Numbered from the stretch's first letter, positions 16,618 to 25,961 are shown. The stretch is DNA of 64,000 bases from Natrinema sp. HArc-T2 (GCF_041821085.1 NZ_JBGUAZ010000002.1:124001-188000); one strand, 5' to 3'. A program made the numbers and translations. The notes: generated from the letters alone by a model not told the origin.

Positions 16618-17199
16618 ATGACCAGCGATAGCGACGACCGACGGGGGACCGACCACCACGGCCACGACACCATCGACCCGCTCTACGTGGGCATAGTGAC
16701 CGTCTCGAGTTCGCGAGCGAACGACCCCGATCCCGACGATCCGGGCGGCGACACCATTCAGGACTGTTTCGAAGCTGAGGGCCACGAGGTCCGCGAGCGA
16801 CGTCTGGTTCGGGACGACTACGCGGCGATCCGAACCACTGTCCGGGGGCTGGTCGCACGGCAGGATATCGACGTGGTCTGTACCACCGGCGGCACCGGCG
16901 TCACCGTCGACGACGTCTCCCCCGAGGCGACCGCCTCGCTGTTCGAGCGCGAGCTGCCGGGCTTTGGCGAACTGTTCCGGTCGCTGTCGTGGGAGGAAGT
17001 CGGCACCCGGGCGATGGCCTCCCGTGCGACGGCGGGGATCGCCGTCGATACGCCGGTATTCTGTCTGCCCGGCAGCAAAAGCGCCTGCGAAACCGCCTGC
17101 GAGGAGTTGATCGTCCCCGAAGCGCCCCACCTCGCGGGGCTGGCGACACGCCACCGCGCCGGGACGGACGAACCGACGCTGACGGAGTATCAGGAGTAG
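16618..17199 (+). CDS. moaB: MoaB/MogA-family molybdopterin biosynthesis protein
   Basis: The 193-residue protein carries the molybdopterin-binding fold: Val-Gly-Ile-Val-Thr-Val-Ser-Ser-Ser-Arg near residue 24, Thr-Thr-Gly-Gly-Thr-Gly near 89, and Pro-Gly-Ser-Lys near 152. It is expected to adenylylate molybdopterin before metal insertion. Molybdo- or tungstopterin is needed by enzymes such as the aldehyde:ferredoxin oxidoreductase-like protein at 59-61 kb. The N-terminal 18 residues are a polar Asp/His-rich extension. It stands alone between two tRNA genes. Confidence 0.9.
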   Translation: MTSDSDDRRGTDHHGHDTIDPLYVGIVTVSSSRANDPDPDDPGGDTIQDCFEAEGHEVRERRLVRDDYAAIRTTVRGLVARQDIDVVCTTGGTGVTVDDVSPEATASLFERELPGFGELFRSLSWEEVGTRAMASRATAGIAVDTPVFCLPGSKSACETACEELIVPEAPHLAGLATRHRAGTDEPTLTEYQE

Positions 17200-17272
17200 C
17201 CGGCGGCTCGAGACGCAGCGAGCGAACCGGACAGCAAACGTTAATTAGTGTGCACGGTTTGTCCCGATTGGA

Positions 17273-17347
17273 GGGCCCTTAGCTCAGTCTGGTAAGAGCG
17301 CTCGGCTCATAACCGAGTGGTCGTTGGTTCGAATCCGGCAGGGCCCA
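17273..17347 (+). tRNA. tRNA with CAT anticodon (elongator Met or Ile2)
   Basis: Acceptor GGGCCCT/AGGGCCC, anticodon stem CTCGG/CCGAG with loop CTCATAA (anticodon CAT at 17308-17310), T-stem GTTGG/CCGGC, discriminator A at 17347. CAT can be elongator Met or the Ile2 tRNA whose C34 is modified to agmatidine; the sequence alone does not let me decide. It lacks initiator features such as the GGG/CCC anticodon-stem pairs. An AT-rich TTAATTA about 30 bp upstream can serve as TATA. Confidence 0.9.
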
Positions 17348-17539
17348 TCCCGAAGCGGCACGATTCTGAGCCAGCGGTATCGTAGGAAACAGTGTTTGAA
17401 CCGCTTATGTACACGATGGGTGAACCGAGAGTCGTACGTAGAAAGCCGACGCGCCACGAAGACACACTTTGGCGAGGGGTCTGAGACGCAGGAGATCTTC
17501 CGGCAGGAACATCTTAGTGGACTCGGATTATCTTGTTAC

Positions 17540-18034
17540 ATGATGACGATAGACGAACTCAGTGACTATGGCATGGATCGGATGGCTGACGACGAGATCA
17601 GCGGTTTTCTATCGAGTCAGAGTGTCGGGGTGCTTGGTCTCCCGACTGAGAATGTCCCCGTCATGCGTCCGCTATTCTTCTGGTATGACGGAGAATCTCA
17701 AATCTACTTTCTGTATGTTATAGGGCCTGAAAGTCAGAAAGAAGACCTCAGCGACCGTGCTGATGCTGCTCGATTTCTCGTCTACAATGTTGACACACCG
17801 TTTATGTGGACGAGCGTGCTTCTCACTGGTCCGATCAGTGATGTCCCTGAGAGCGAGCGAGAGCAGGTCCAAGATGCGATGGAAATGCAGTGGCGTCCGG
17901 ACTTGTTCGAACGGGCAGGCACATCGGAAACTACCAAACTATATCAACTCCAGATCGAAGACCAAGTCGGTATTGCACACAGGGGATTGCCACCTGCGTT
18001 TGACACGGACTCGTCCGAAACCCAGTCAGAGTGA
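17540..18034 (+). CDS. Pyridoxamine 5'-phosphate oxidase-like flavin-binding protein
   Basis: The 164-residue split-barrel protein resembles haloarchaeal PPOX-family members: Phe-Leu-Ser-Ser-Gln-Ser-Val-Gly-Val-Leu-Gly-Leu near residue 23, Val-Met-Arg-Pro-Leu-Phe-Phe-Trp-Tyr-Asp, then Ala-Arg-Phe-Leu-Val-Tyr-Asn-Val. It probably binds FMN or F420; the substrate is unknown. Codon use is visibly less GC-rich than in the neighbours (for example TAT, TCT and TTA codons), and the flanks are AT-richer, suggesting later acquisition. The ATG at 17540 is followed at once by a second ATG, so the start may be 3 bp later. Confidence 0.82.
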   Translation: MMTIDELSDYGMDRMADDEISGFLSSQSVGVLGLPTENVPVMRPLFFWYDGESQIYFLYVIGPESQKEDLSDRADAARFLVYNVDTPFMWTSVLLTGPISDVPESEREQVQDAMEMQWRPDLFERAGTSETTKLYQLQIEDQVGIAHRGLPPAFDTDSSETQSE

Positions 18035-18340
18035 CGGCATCGCGCTTCGAGACGATTCTATCCCGATAGCGCAGATGTGGTTTTAATCATATTTGAGTAT
18101 CAACTCACTCCGGCAGTCCCACACCGCTAAAACCCCGTTCCAAGAATACACACACGAGCCGCGATTTACCGTCTGGATCTCTCGATTCGACCCGCCCCAT
18201 TTCGTCCGCGAGACTTCTCTAGCAGTTCGACACGCTCAGGCAATATATCATAGATCTGGATTTCGGTGGCGACTCTCACTCGAGTCTCCCACCGACCCCA
18301 AGCCGAAACCCCGAAACCCATCCACTGCCTACGAGCGCTC

Positions 18341-18814
18341 ATGAGCGAAAAGACGGGTACGTTCGTCGTCACGCACGCCGAACCGGAGTCGGCGGTCGTC
18401 CGCGACGTCGAGACCGCACAGGTCCACCCCCTCGGGTCGAATCCCGGCCTCGAGGTCCACGACGTCCTCGAGGCGACCGTCGCACCGGAACCGCCGCTGG
18501 AGGTTTCGTGGGAAGTGATCGACGTCGCAGACCGGCGCTCGGTCGAGTTGGTCGACAGCGATCTCGAGCCGACCCAGCACGAAAAGGAGCTGGCAGCCGA
18601 CGCCGAGGTCGGCGACCTCATTCGGGAGGAACGCGCCGGGACGGGTGAACTACACGTGTTCTGCGTTCCCGAAGACGACCTCGAGGCGGCGGCCCAGGAC
18701 GTCCTCGAGGACGAGGAGACGGTCGCGCGGGCAGCCAGACTCGAGGCGGTTCGCGTCGAGGTGCGGCGCTCGGCTCCCGATAGCGTGTTAAGCGTGCGCT
18801 ATCTGCCAGACTAA
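18341..18814 (+). CDS. DUF5812-type haloarchaeal protein
   Basis: The 157-residue acidic protein begins Met-Ser-Glu-Lys-Thr-Gly-Thr-Phe-Val-Val-Thr-His-Ala and contains alternating beta strands and Asp/Glu-rich helices, with no catalytic motif visible. It matches my memory of haloarchaeal DUF5812 proteins. I chose the ATG at 18341 because upstream codons encode a basic, low-complexity stretch. The 306 bp before it hold two AT-rich patches (TTTTAATC near 18080 and AATATATC near 18243) but no gene. Confidence 0.75.
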   Translation: MSEKTGTFVVTHAEPESAVVRDVETAQVHPLGSNPGLEVHDVLEATVAPEPPLEVSWEVIDVADRRSVELVDSDLEPTQHEKELAADAEVGDLIREERAGTGELHVFCVPEDDLEAAAQDVLEDEETVARAARLEAVRVEVRRSAPDSVLSVRYLPD

Positions 18815-18937
18815 TCGGCACACGGTGTCGGGACCGTCGGCGCTCGAGGCCTGTGGGGTCACGGTGTTGCTTACCGGCCAGCAAAGCGAGTAGAAATTGA
18901 GAAGGCTTACTTCGGGGGCCTGCAAGAGAAGCGATAT

Positions 18938-19813
18938 ATGGCGTATTTCAACGTACCGGAGATAGACTTTACCCGGTACAGTAACCGCCAACTCGCGGCG
19001 GTTCCGCTCGCGGTTCTCGCGGTTGCATTGCTCGTCCTCAGCGGGTCGTTTCTCGTGTACGGCACGCCGGTGCCGCTGGGGATGGACTTCGCCGGTGGGA
19101 CGGAACTGACCGTCCAGACGACGACGTCGGCCGACGAGGTTCCAGCAGCGTTCGACGAACAGCCCGAATCGGTGACGGGGGCAGGTGGTGAGAACCAATA
19201 CATCGTACAGTTCGCCTCGAGTGATTCGCAGTCCCTGCGAGAACAGGCCGAATCGAACCTCGAACAGGACGGCGACAGTGAGGTCATCCAGTCGATCTCG
19301 TCGACGTCGGCGAGCTTCGGACAGGGAAGCCAGCAGACGGCGCTGATGGGACTCGTCATCGCCTTCGTCGGGATGAGCGCCATCGCATTCCTCCTCTTCC
19401 GGACGTTCGTTCCGTCGATCGCGATCGTCATCTCGGCGTTTTCGGACCTCATGATCCCGCTTGCGTTCATGCGCCTCGCCGGGATTCCACTCTCGCTGGG
19501 GACGGTCGCCGGCTTGTTGATGCTGATCGGGTATTCCGTCGACTCCGACATCCTGTTGAACAACCATGTCTTGCGCCGCAGCGGTGACTTCTACGAGAGT
19601 ACGTATCGTGCGATGCGCACCGGCGTCACGATGACCGTCACGTCGATGGTCGCGATGCTCGTGATGGGGGTTGCGGCGTTTCTGTTCGGTATCGATCTGC
19701 TGGCGTCGATCGGTATCATCCTGTTCGTCGGCCTCGCAGCCGACCTGATGAACACCTACATGTTGAACCTGAGCTTACTTCGCTGGTACAAATTCGAGGG
19801 GGTCCGCTCATGA
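18938..19813 (+). CDS. secF: Protein translocase subunit SecF
   Basis: The 291-residue six-helix membrane protein has the SecF first helix after residue 20, Gly-Met-Asp-Phe-Ala-Gly-Gly-Thr-Glu in the periplasmic-side P1 region near 48, and the helix Leu-Met-Leu-Ile-Gly-Tyr-Ser-Val-Asp-Ser-Asp-Ile-Leu-Leu-Asn near 193, which carries the conserved Asp residues used for proton-driven export. SecDF helps Sec-dependent secretion and insertion. The order secF-secD is the archaeal one; the stop overlaps the next ATG by four bases (ATGA), so the two are translationally coupled. No yajC is present, as expected for archaea. Confidence 0.93.
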   Translation: MAYFNVPEIDFTRYSNRQLAAVPLAVLAVALLVLSGSFLVYGTPVPLGMDFAGGTELTVQTTTSADEVPAAFDEQPESVTGAGGENQYIVQFASSDSQSLREQAESNLEQDGDSEVIQSISSTSASFGQGSQQTALMGLVIAFVGMSAIAFLLFRTFVPSIAIVISAFSDLMIPLAFMRLAGIPLSLGTVAGLLMLIGYSVDSDILLNNHVLRRSGDFYESTYRAMRTGVTMTVTSMVAMLVMGVAAFLFGIDLLASIGIILFVGLAADLMNTYMLNLSLLRWYKFEGVRS

Positions 19814-21462
19814 ACCCGATCGCAGCCATCAAAGCCAACTGGCGGATCCTCATGCTCGTGGCGTTCGTCGGCTTTGCCGTCGTCGCTCTGTTCATTCCCG
19901 GTGGCATCGTCGCCGACAACAGCGTCGCCGGAAACGAGAGCCTCCAGGACAGTCCCACGAACCTCGAGTTCGGTCTCGGCCTCGAGGGCGGGACCCGGAT
20001 GCGGGCACCCGTCACGGGGATGACCGCCGAGGACATCGCACCCGACGCGGTCAGCGACGACGGGCAGGTCGACCAGGACCGCATCGACGAACTCGAGCGA
20101 GCGCTTCACGGAGACGGCGCGGAGCAACTCGGCCTCGAGCAGTCGAACGCCAGCGTCCACGTGCAAGACGACGGGACCGTCGTTGCAGAGGTGTTCACCG
20201 ACAGCGTCAGCGACGCGGAGTTCGCCGCGGCACTGCAATCGGCAGGCGCCGACGTCTCCGAAGACGACATCCGCGACGGCGTAAGCCAGCGGACCCGCGA
20301 TCAGATCATCGAGACGATTCAGACGAAGATCAACGCTGCGGGGCTCTCCGGGGGAACGGTCTACGAGCAGACGACGCCGAACGGCGACCACTACATCGTC
20401 ATCGAGGTGCCAAACATGGGCTCGGGCGAACTTCGCAGTATCCTCTCCGAACGCGGCGTCGTCGAGGTCGTCGCCTACTATCCCACCGAAAGCGGAAATC
20501 AGACCAACGAACCGGTGCTGACCAACGACGACATCGCCAGTGTCGACCCACCCCAGCAGCCCGAGTCGCGGCCGGGACAGTCGAGTCAGGGCTACGTGGT
20601 CCCGGTCCAGGTCAGTGAGGAAGCTGCGCCCGGGTTCCAACAGCAGATGAACGACCAGGGCTTTACCGACCCGAACGAAGGCATGGGCCGGTGTAGTCTC
20701 GAGACCACCAACGGAACCGTCGACTTCGACCACGAGGGCGAACAGTACTGTCTGGTGACCGTCACCGACGGCGAAGCTGTCGCCGCACACAGCATGGGAC
20801 CAAGTCTTGCCGAGACGATGCGAAGCCAAGAGTGGGCCAACGACCCCATCTTCCAGATGGGTGCCCAGAACCAGCAGGACGCCCAGTCGCTCTCGGTCAA
20901 TCTGAAAGCCGGCAGCCTGCGCGCGCCACTCGACTTCGAGGAGAGTCAGATCTACTCGATCGAAGCGGCCCACGCAGACCAGTTCAAAGAGTACTCGCTG
21001 CTGATCGGACTCCTCTCGGTACTTACCGTCAGCGGCGTCGTTTACGCCCGATACACGGACGTTCGCGTCGCCGTGCCGATGATCGTCACGGCGCTGGCCG
21101 AGGTCGTCGTCTTGCTCGGGTTCGCCGCGCTGATACGCATGCCGCTGGATCTCTCCCACGTCGCCGGGTTCATTGCCGTCGTCGGGACCGGGGTCGACGA
21201 TCTCGTGATCATCGCCGACGAGGTGATGGACGAAGGTGATGTCAGCTCGGAACGTGTCTTCCAGTCACGGTTCCGCAAAGCCTTCTGGGTCATCGGCGCC
21301 GCCGCGGCGACGACCGTCGTCGCTCTCTCGCCGCTTGCCGTCTTGAGTCTCGGCGACCTCCGCGGGTTCGCGATCATCACCATCCTCGGCGTCTTCATCG
21401 GGGTGTTGATCACTCGCCCCGCCTACGGTGACATCCTCCGTCGGCTGTTGACCGACCGCTAA
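19810..21462 (+). CDS. secD: Protein translocase subunit SecD
   Basis: The 550-residue protein has one N-terminal helix (about 13-33), a large external domain with Leu-Gly-Leu-Glu-Gly-Gly-Thr-Arg-Met near 56 (the SecD D1 motif), and five C-terminal helices including Ala-Gly-Phe-Ile-Ala-Val-Val-Gly-Thr-Gly-Val-Asp-Asp-Leu near 453, the conserved transmembrane Asp motif. It forms SecDF with the overlapping upstream SecF. The external domain is rich in Asp, Gln and Asn, fitting exposure to high salt. Confidence 0.93.
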   Translation: MNPIAAIKANWRILMLVAFVGFAVVALFIPGGIVADNSVAGNESLQDSPTNLEFGLGLEGGTRMRAPVTGMTAEDIAPDAVSDDGQVDQDRIDELERALHGDGAEQLGLEQSNASVHVQDDGTVVAEVFTDSVSDAEFAAALQSAGADVSEDDIRDGVSQRTRDQIIETIQTKINAAGLSGGTVYEQTTPNGDHYIVIEVPNMGSGELRSILSERGVVEVVAYYPTESGNQTNEPVLTNDDIASVDPPQQPESRPGQSSQGYVVPVQVSEEAAPGFQQQMNDQGFTDPNEGMGRCSLETTNGTVDFDHEGEQYCLVTVTDGEAVAAHSMGPSLAETMRSQEWANDPIFQMGAQNQQDAQSLSVNLKAGSLRAPLDFEESQIYSIEAAHADQFKEYSLLIGLLSVLTVSGVVYARYTDVRVAVPMIVTALAEVVVLLGFAALIRMPLDLSHVAGFIAVVGTGVDDLVIIADEVMDEGDVSSERVFQSRFRKAFWVIGAAAATTVVALSPLAVLSLGDLRGFAIITILGVFIGVLITRPAYGDILRRLLTDR

Positions 21463-21638
21463 CGCTCGTTTTCCTTTTCCGACGGAAAGTCCCCCATTCA
21501 GACAGCACGGAACCGATCGACGGTGTCGCCGTAATCGTATACAGTCCCAACAGCCTCCGAGACGGCGTATGCAAGAGGGTTCGGGGAACGACGACCAATC
21601 GGATCGGAACCGCGATCACCACAGTCCACAGCAGTGCA

Positions 21639-21720
21639 ATAGTAACAGCTGAACCGAGTGACACATCGATCGCACAACAGTCGTGGAATCGGGTGTGAAG
21701 TGACGGTCAGTGGCTACTAT
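21639..21720. repeat. Palindromic repeat family 2, copy 1
   Basis: Left arm ATAGTAACAGCTG followed by CCGAGTGACACA and CGATCGCAC; right arm ATCGGGTGTG followed by AGTGACGGTCAGTGG and CTACTAT. The arms are imperfect inverted repeats of each other and match the element at 46674-46799. It lies in the 387-bp gap between secD and the convergent tRNA-Thr. I see no gene in 21463-21849. Confidence 0.7.
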
Positions 21721-21849
21721 AAAGAGCGAAGTACGCAGCCTGTGAGGCGACTCCCGATCAGATTTGAAGCCGTATATATGAATTCAGCCGTTGCTTGGCG
21801 GAGTCGTATACGAAGTGACGCGAAAGAGGAAGCGGAGTGCGCCGTAACA

Positions 21850-21921
21850 AGCCTAGGCCGGGATTTGAACCCGGGCTCTCGTCCTTACCAAGGACGCGCT
21901 TTACCGCTAAGCTACCCAGGC
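21850..21921 (-). tRNA. tRNA-Thr (anticodon GGT)
   Basis: On the minus strand: acceptor GCCTGGG/CCTAGGC, anticodon stem CGTCC/GGACG with loop TTGGTAA (anticodon GGT), T-stem CCGGG/CCCGG with TTCAAAT loop, and discriminator T. No intron and no encoded CCA. Confidence 0.95.
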
Positions 21922-22093
21922 GCGTACTTCTTTGTTGTTCGGAGCTGTCTTTATGGGTTTCGATTCGAACGGACTGTGCGTCGGTCTGTCGTAGCTCCCG
22001 CCCGGCATCTCGAGCCATACGGGAACCTGTCAGAGGATACTGACACACAATGCGGCCATCCGGCGATACTATCGGGACAGGAGCCCGTCTCAG

Positions 22094-22879
22094 TCAGGGA
22101 TCGGTCGCCGATGTCGCGCGATCGGTCGTCGAGTCCTCGAGCGACTGCTCGCGAACTTTCGCTTCGAGGTCGGTCAGACACTCCGTAACCGGCGGAAACG
22201 AGGTGCCGGCGGCATCGGCGAGATCCGTGGCAACGGCGAGCAGTTGTGGAGAGGGTGTTTCGTCGACGGCAACGGCTCCGGCACGGACGGCCAGTTCGAG
22301 CACGTCGTGCTCGAGGTTGGCATCGAGCGAATCGGGAGCGGAATCAGCACCGTCGGGTCCGACGGCGGACGCTGTCTCGGGTTCGAGCTCGGCACGGCGG
22401 GTCTGGTCGCGACCGAACGATTGGACCGTCCGGACGGCTTTGCCGGCGGCGTCGGTGCGAGCCAACAGGTAGAACCCACGCGCGACGAGGATGTCGGCCG
22501 CGAGAATCGCCAGATCGCCCTCGTCTGCGTCGTCATCGGCCACTGTCCAGGGTTCGTCGTGGGCGAGCGATCGCGTCAGACGTAACCCCTCGTAGATGAG
22601 CTGAACGCCGGCTGCGTGGGTGACGATGCGCTCGGAGTCGTATTCAGAGATCTGGGTTCGGTCTCGGTCGGTCTCGGACTCACCAGCGCAGTGTCGGCCA
22701 TCCTGGTCTTCGAAGACGTAGTCCTCAGGGGACATCGCCGCGGCGCTCTCGAGCGTCAGTGCGGCGGGAACCATCGATGCCCGGTCGAGGACGGATTCGA
22801 TATACTCGTACAACCGTGGTGGTTCGACGTCCGCGACGGCCTCGACGGCGGCACGCCGACAGCTGTCGGCCTTCTCCAT
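22094..22879 (-). CDS. Haloarchaeal conserved protein, function unknown
   Basis: The 261-residue acidic, mostly helical protein has no membrane segment. The segment Leu-Ala-Ala-Asp-Ile-Leu-Val-Ala-Arg-Gly-Phe-Tyr-Leu-Leu-Ala near residue 128 and the overall helical layout recall polyprenyl-synthase-like helical bundles, but the DDxxD motifs of those enzymes are absent, so no function is claimed. It is divergent from the enoyl-CoA hydratase gene with a 60-bp spacer. Confidence 0.75.
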   Translation of the reverse strand: MEKADSCRRAAVEAVADVEPPRLYEYIESVLDRASMVPAALTLESAAAMSPEDYVFEDQDGRHCAGESETDRDRTQISEYDSERIVTHAAGVQLIYEGLRLTRSLAHDEPWTVADDDADEGDLAILAADILVARGFYLLARTDAAGKAVRTVQSFGRDQTRRAELEPETASAVGPDGADSAPDSLDANLEHDVLELAVRAGAVAVDETPSPQLLAVATDLADAAGTSFPPVTECLTDLEAKVREQSLEDSTTDRATSATDP

Positions 22880-22939
22880 TAGCGGGGGGTTACGACGGAG
22901 TAGGCAAAGACCTTTGGAAACGCCTGATCGACTGCAACT

Positions 22940-23644
22940 ATGATCGACGTTGACACGAACGGATCGATTCGGACGATCATACTCGACCGCCCCGAGGCGC
23001 GCAACGCCCTCACCGTCGACGGACTCACCGCACTCGAGGCGGCGATCGACGACGCCGACGAGCCGGTCATCTATCTCCGTGGCCGCGGCCCGGCGTTCTG
23101 TGCAGGGGCGGATCTGAACGCGGTCGCGGCCCTCGAGGGGGATCGCGACCGCGCGGCTGACTTCGCGCGACTGGGCCAGCGCGTCGCCCGGACGATCGAG
23201 GACTCGCCGGCGATCGTCGTCGCGGGAATCGACGGCCCTGCCCGAGGCGGCGGGCTCGAGCTCGCGGTCGCCTGCGACGTCCGCGTCGGGACACCCGACT
23301 CGACCTACGGCGAGCCAGGCGTTAGCTTCGGCCTGTTCGGTGCCTGGGGCGGCACTGTCCGGCTGCCCCGCGTCATGGGCGAGGGCGATGCCCTCGAGTT
23401 CGCACTCACCGGGCGATCGATCGACGCCGAGGAGGCCCTGCGGACGGGACTCATCTCGCGTATCGAGGACGATCCTCAGTCACTGGCCGAAGAGATCGCA
23501 GCAAATGCCACCGACACGCTGCCGGTCCTGAAACGGCGGCTCCGTGACGACAGCGAGCGGGCGACACAGGAACGACGCGAGGCCGCGGCCTTTGCCGATC
23601 TCGTCGCCGCTCATGCCGACGACATCGACGCCGTCCTCGAGTAA
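22940..23644 (+). CDS. Enoyl-CoA hydratase/isomerase family protein
   Basis: This 234-residue crotonase-fold protein carries the acyl-CoA-binding Arg-Gly-Arg-Gly-Pro-Ala-Phe-Cys-Ala-Gly-Ala-Asp-Leu near residue 48, and Pro-Ala-Arg-Gly-Gly-Gly-Leu-Glu-Leu-Ala near 101, which form the oxyanion hole. The catalytic Glu region near Tyr-Gly-Glu-Pro-Gly-Val-Ser-Phe-Gly is also present. It would hydrate or isomerise enoyl-CoA in fatty acid or amino acid breakdown. It is slightly shorter than the 255-260-residue norm because the C-terminal helices are compact. Confidence 0.9.
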   Translation: MIDVDTNGSIRTIILDRPEARNALTVDGLTALEAAIDDADEPVIYLRGRGPAFCAGADLNAVAALEGDRDRAADFARLGQRVARTIEDSPAIVVAGIDGPARGGGLELAVACDVRVGTPDSTYGEPGVSFGLFGAWGGTVRLPRVMGEGDALEFALTGRSIDAEEALRTGLISRIEDDPQSLAEEIAANATDTLPVLKRRLRDDSERATQERREAAAFADLVAAHADDIDAVLE

Positions 23645-23739
23645 ACAAGCCCTTTGAGCCAAACAACGCGCTCACACAGCGACCTCGGTGACAAGCGGAG
23701 AACGTCTCGCTGAGCGAAACAGATCAACCTGGATCGCTG

Positions 23740-24534
23740 TTACTCGAGTGGCTCCGGAGCCGGCGGCACCGAGCGCTTGTGTGCACTACCTTTGTACATC
23801 CCGCGGACCCGCCTGACCGTCTCCTCGTCGACCTCGAGCAGCCGGCAGGTCGCAGCCACGGAGAGCGGACCGTCGATGTGGGTCGCCAGAATCGAGTCGA
23901 GCGTTTCGTAGCTGATTCCAAGTTCGTCCTCGTCGGTCTGGTCGGCCCACAGCTCCGCGGTCGCTGTCTTTTCGGCCAGTTCCTCGGGGACGCCGACGTG
24001 GCGGGCGAGCTGGCGAACCTGTGCCTTGTAGAGGTTCCCGATCGGGTGACAGTCGACTGCGCCATCGCCGTATTTGGTGAAGTAGCCGACGGCGGCCTCG
24101 CTACGGTTGCCAGTACCCAGTACCAGCCGACTCTCGTGGTTGGCGACGAGGTAGTTGAGTACTGCCCGAACGCGGGCACGGGCGTTGCCGACGGCTTCGT
24201 GGTCGCCCTCGGCTTCTGGGTAGACAGACAGCAACGAGTCGACGATCGGCTCGATTTCGATCACGTCGTAGGTAATCTCCAAACTCTGTGCGACCCACTC
24301 GGCGTCGCTCATGTGCTCCTCGCTGCTGACGGTCGCCGGGAGGACGAGCCCGTGGACGTGCTCGGCCCCGAGTGCCTCGACGGCGAGATGGCCGGTCAGC
24401 GTACTGTCGATCCCACCCGAAAAGCCGAGGACGACGCCGTCGGCTCCCGCGGCGTCGACCTGCTCCCGAATGAACGTCGTGATGTGGTCGCGATGCTGCT
24501 CGAGTTCCGCCTCCGAAAAGCGAAGGTCGATCAT
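23740..24534 (-). CDS. nadE: NAD(+) synthetase
   Basis: This 264-residue ammonia-dependent NAD synthetase has the ATP pyrophosphatase P-loop Ser-Gly-Gly-Ile-Asp-Ser at residues 39-44 (Gly-Phe before it), Gly-Thr-Gly-Asn-Arg-Ser-Glu near 143, and Lys-Tyr-Gly-Asp-Gly-Ala-Val-Asp near 156. It amidates deamido-NAD in the last step of NAD synthesis. There is no glutaminase domain, so ammonia is the likely donor. The start ATG at 24534 gives the usual length. Confidence 0.93.
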   Translation of the reverse strand: MIDLRFSEAELEQHRDHITTFIREQVDAAGADGVVLGFSGGIDSTLTGHLAVEALGAEHVHGLVLPATVSSEEHMSDAEWVAQSLEITYDVIEIEPIVDSLLSVYPEAEGDHEAVGNARARVRAVLNYLVANHESRLVLGTGNRSEAAVGYFTKYGDGAVDCHPIGNLYKAQVRQLARHVGVPEELAEKTATAELWADQTDEDELGISYETLDSILATHIDGPLSVAATCRLLEVDEETVRRVRGMYKGSAHKRSVPPAPEPLE

Positions 24535-24660
24535 GCGACAGGCTAGGGGCGGCGTGGCCTAATAGGCACCCCTCCCCGCAAAAAAGTGGGCGAACGATCG
24601 ATTTCGGGATGTGCTCTGGAGCGCTACGTTGAAGTGTAGCCGGCAAGTACAGTCATGCGA

Positions 24661-24726
24661 GCGCCGATGGTGAGCAGTTCCGGCGGAACTGCGATCTGTA
24701 GTGCGCGAGGAACGCAGTGACGAAGC
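24661..24726. repeat. Partial 5'-edge duplication of tRNA-Gly with hairpin spacer
   Basis: GCGCCGATGGT at 24661-24671 exactly repeats the first 11 bases of the tRNA-Gly (24727-24737). The 55-bp spacer holds a perfect hairpin GCAGTTCC-GGC-GGAACTGC and a GAACGCAGTGACGAAGCG stretch similar to spacers beside tRNA-Arg and tRNA-Leu. Confidence 0.6.
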
Positions 24727-24797
24727 GCGCCGATGGTCCAGTGGTAGGACTCGAGCTTCCCAAGCTCGCGGCCCGGGTTCAATTCCCGGTCGGCGCA
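24727..24797 (+). tRNA. tRNA-Gly (anticodon CCC)
   Basis: Acceptor GCGCCGA/TCGGCGC, anticodon stem CGAGC/GCTCG with loop TTCCCAA (anticodon CCC), T-stem CCGGG/CCCGG, discriminator A. No intron and no encoded CCA. Confidence 0.95.
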
Positions 24798-24889
24798 TTT
24801 CTCGAGGATATCTCCGGATGAGTGTCGCGACTCTGCAACGATCAAGAATAGCAAGAAGCTCAACGTCGTGACTCGAGCCCTGGCAGCCG

Positions 24890-25855
24890 CTACTCGTGAA
24901 TCCCCATCGCTTCGATCTGCTCTTGATACCGGTTGCGGATCGTCACTTCGGTCACCTGCGCGACGTCCGAGACCTCCCGCTGAGTCTTCTTTTCGTTACA
25001 GAGCAGTGAGGCGGCGTAGATCGCGGCTGCGGCATACCCCGTCGGTGACTTGCCCGAGAGTAGCCCCTTCTCGGTCGTCGTGTCGATGATCTCGTTGGCT
25101 TTCGCCTGGACCTCTTCAGAGAGCTCAAGTTCCGAACAAAAGCGAGGCACGTACTTTTTGGGGTTGACCGGCTCCATCTCGAGGCCGAGTTCCTGGGCCA
25201 CATACCGATAGGTGCGACCGATCTCCTTGCGCTCGACGCGGGAGACACCGGAGACTTCCTCGAGCGAGCGGGGGATGCCTTCCATCCGGCAGGCAGCATA
25301 GAGGGTGCTGGTCGCGACGCCTTCGATCGAGCGCCCGCGGATGAGGTCTTCGTCGAGTGCGCGCCGGTACATCACACAGGCGACCTCTCGCACCGATCGG
25401 GGGATGCCGAGCGAGGAGGCCATTCGGTCGGTTTCGGAAAGCGCGAACTGCAGGTTGCGCTCGCCGGCGTCTTTGGTGCGGATGCGCTCTTGCCACTTGC
25501 GCAGGCGGCGCATCTGGTTGCGTTTGTCCGAAGAAAGCGACCGGCCGTAGGCGTCCTGATTCTTCCAGTCGATCGAGGTCGTCAGCCCCTTGTCGTGCAT
25601 CGTCTGGGTCGTCGGCGCGCCCACCCGGGACTTGTTCTGCCGTTCGGAGTGGTTGAACGCCCGCCACTCCGGTCCGTGGTCGATGTTGGACCCTTCGACG
25701 ATCAGGCCACACTGATCGCAGACGAGTTCGCCCTGATCCTCGCTTTTGACGAGCGTTCCGCCATCGCATTCGTCGCAGGCACGCTCACCCGCCGATTCCT
25801 GCGTTTGTTCCGTCGATCCAGAAATCCGTTCGCGCTGGCGGGGTGGGCTTGCCAT
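24890..25855 (-). CDS. tfb: Transcription initiation factor IIB (TFB)
   Basis: The 321-residue factor has an N-terminal zinc ribbon (Cys27-x2-Cys30, Cys46-x2-Cys49), the B-reader/linker containing Arg-Ala-Phe near 66 and Arg-Val-Gly-Ala-Pro, and two cyclin-like repeats starting near 130 and 225 (Gly-Arg-Ser-Ile-Glu-Gly-Val-Ala and [11 protein letters not shown]). It bridges TBP, BRE and RNA polymerase. Haloarchaea carry several TFB paralogues with promoter preferences; which one this is cannot be told here. The ATG at 25855 fits a short leader behind a TATA-like CTTAAGTT. Confidence 0.94.
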   Translation of the reverse strand: MASPPRQRERISGSTEQTQESAGERACDECDGGTLVKSEDQGELVCDQCGLIVEGSNIDHGPEWRAFNHSERQNKSRVGAPTTQTMHDKGLTTSIDWKNQDAYGRSLSSDKRNQMRRLRKWQERIRTKDAGERNLQFALSETDRMASSLGIPRSVREVACVMYRRALDEDLIRGRSIEGVATSTLYAACRMEGIPRSLEEVSGVSRVERKEIGRTYRYVAQELGLEMEPVNPKKYVPRFCSELELSEEVQAKANEIIDTTTEKGLLSGKSPTGYAAAAIYAASLLCNEKKTQREVSDVAQVTEVTIRNRYQEQIEAMGIHE

Positions 25856-25881
25856 GTCATGTAGAGAACAACGGCGCAAGA

Positions 25882-25888
25882 ACTTAAG
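25882..25888 (-). promoter_or_regulatory. TATA box of tfb
   Basis: Read on the minus strand, TTAAGTT lies about 27-33 bp before the tfb ATG, consistent with a leaderless or very short-leader transcript. Confidence 0.5.
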
Positions 25889-25961
25889 GGCTCGCCACGA
25901 GAGGGTGCCGTTCTCGTGGGGGTCCGATCCATTTCGCCGATACATCGACGCCACGGGCCGG

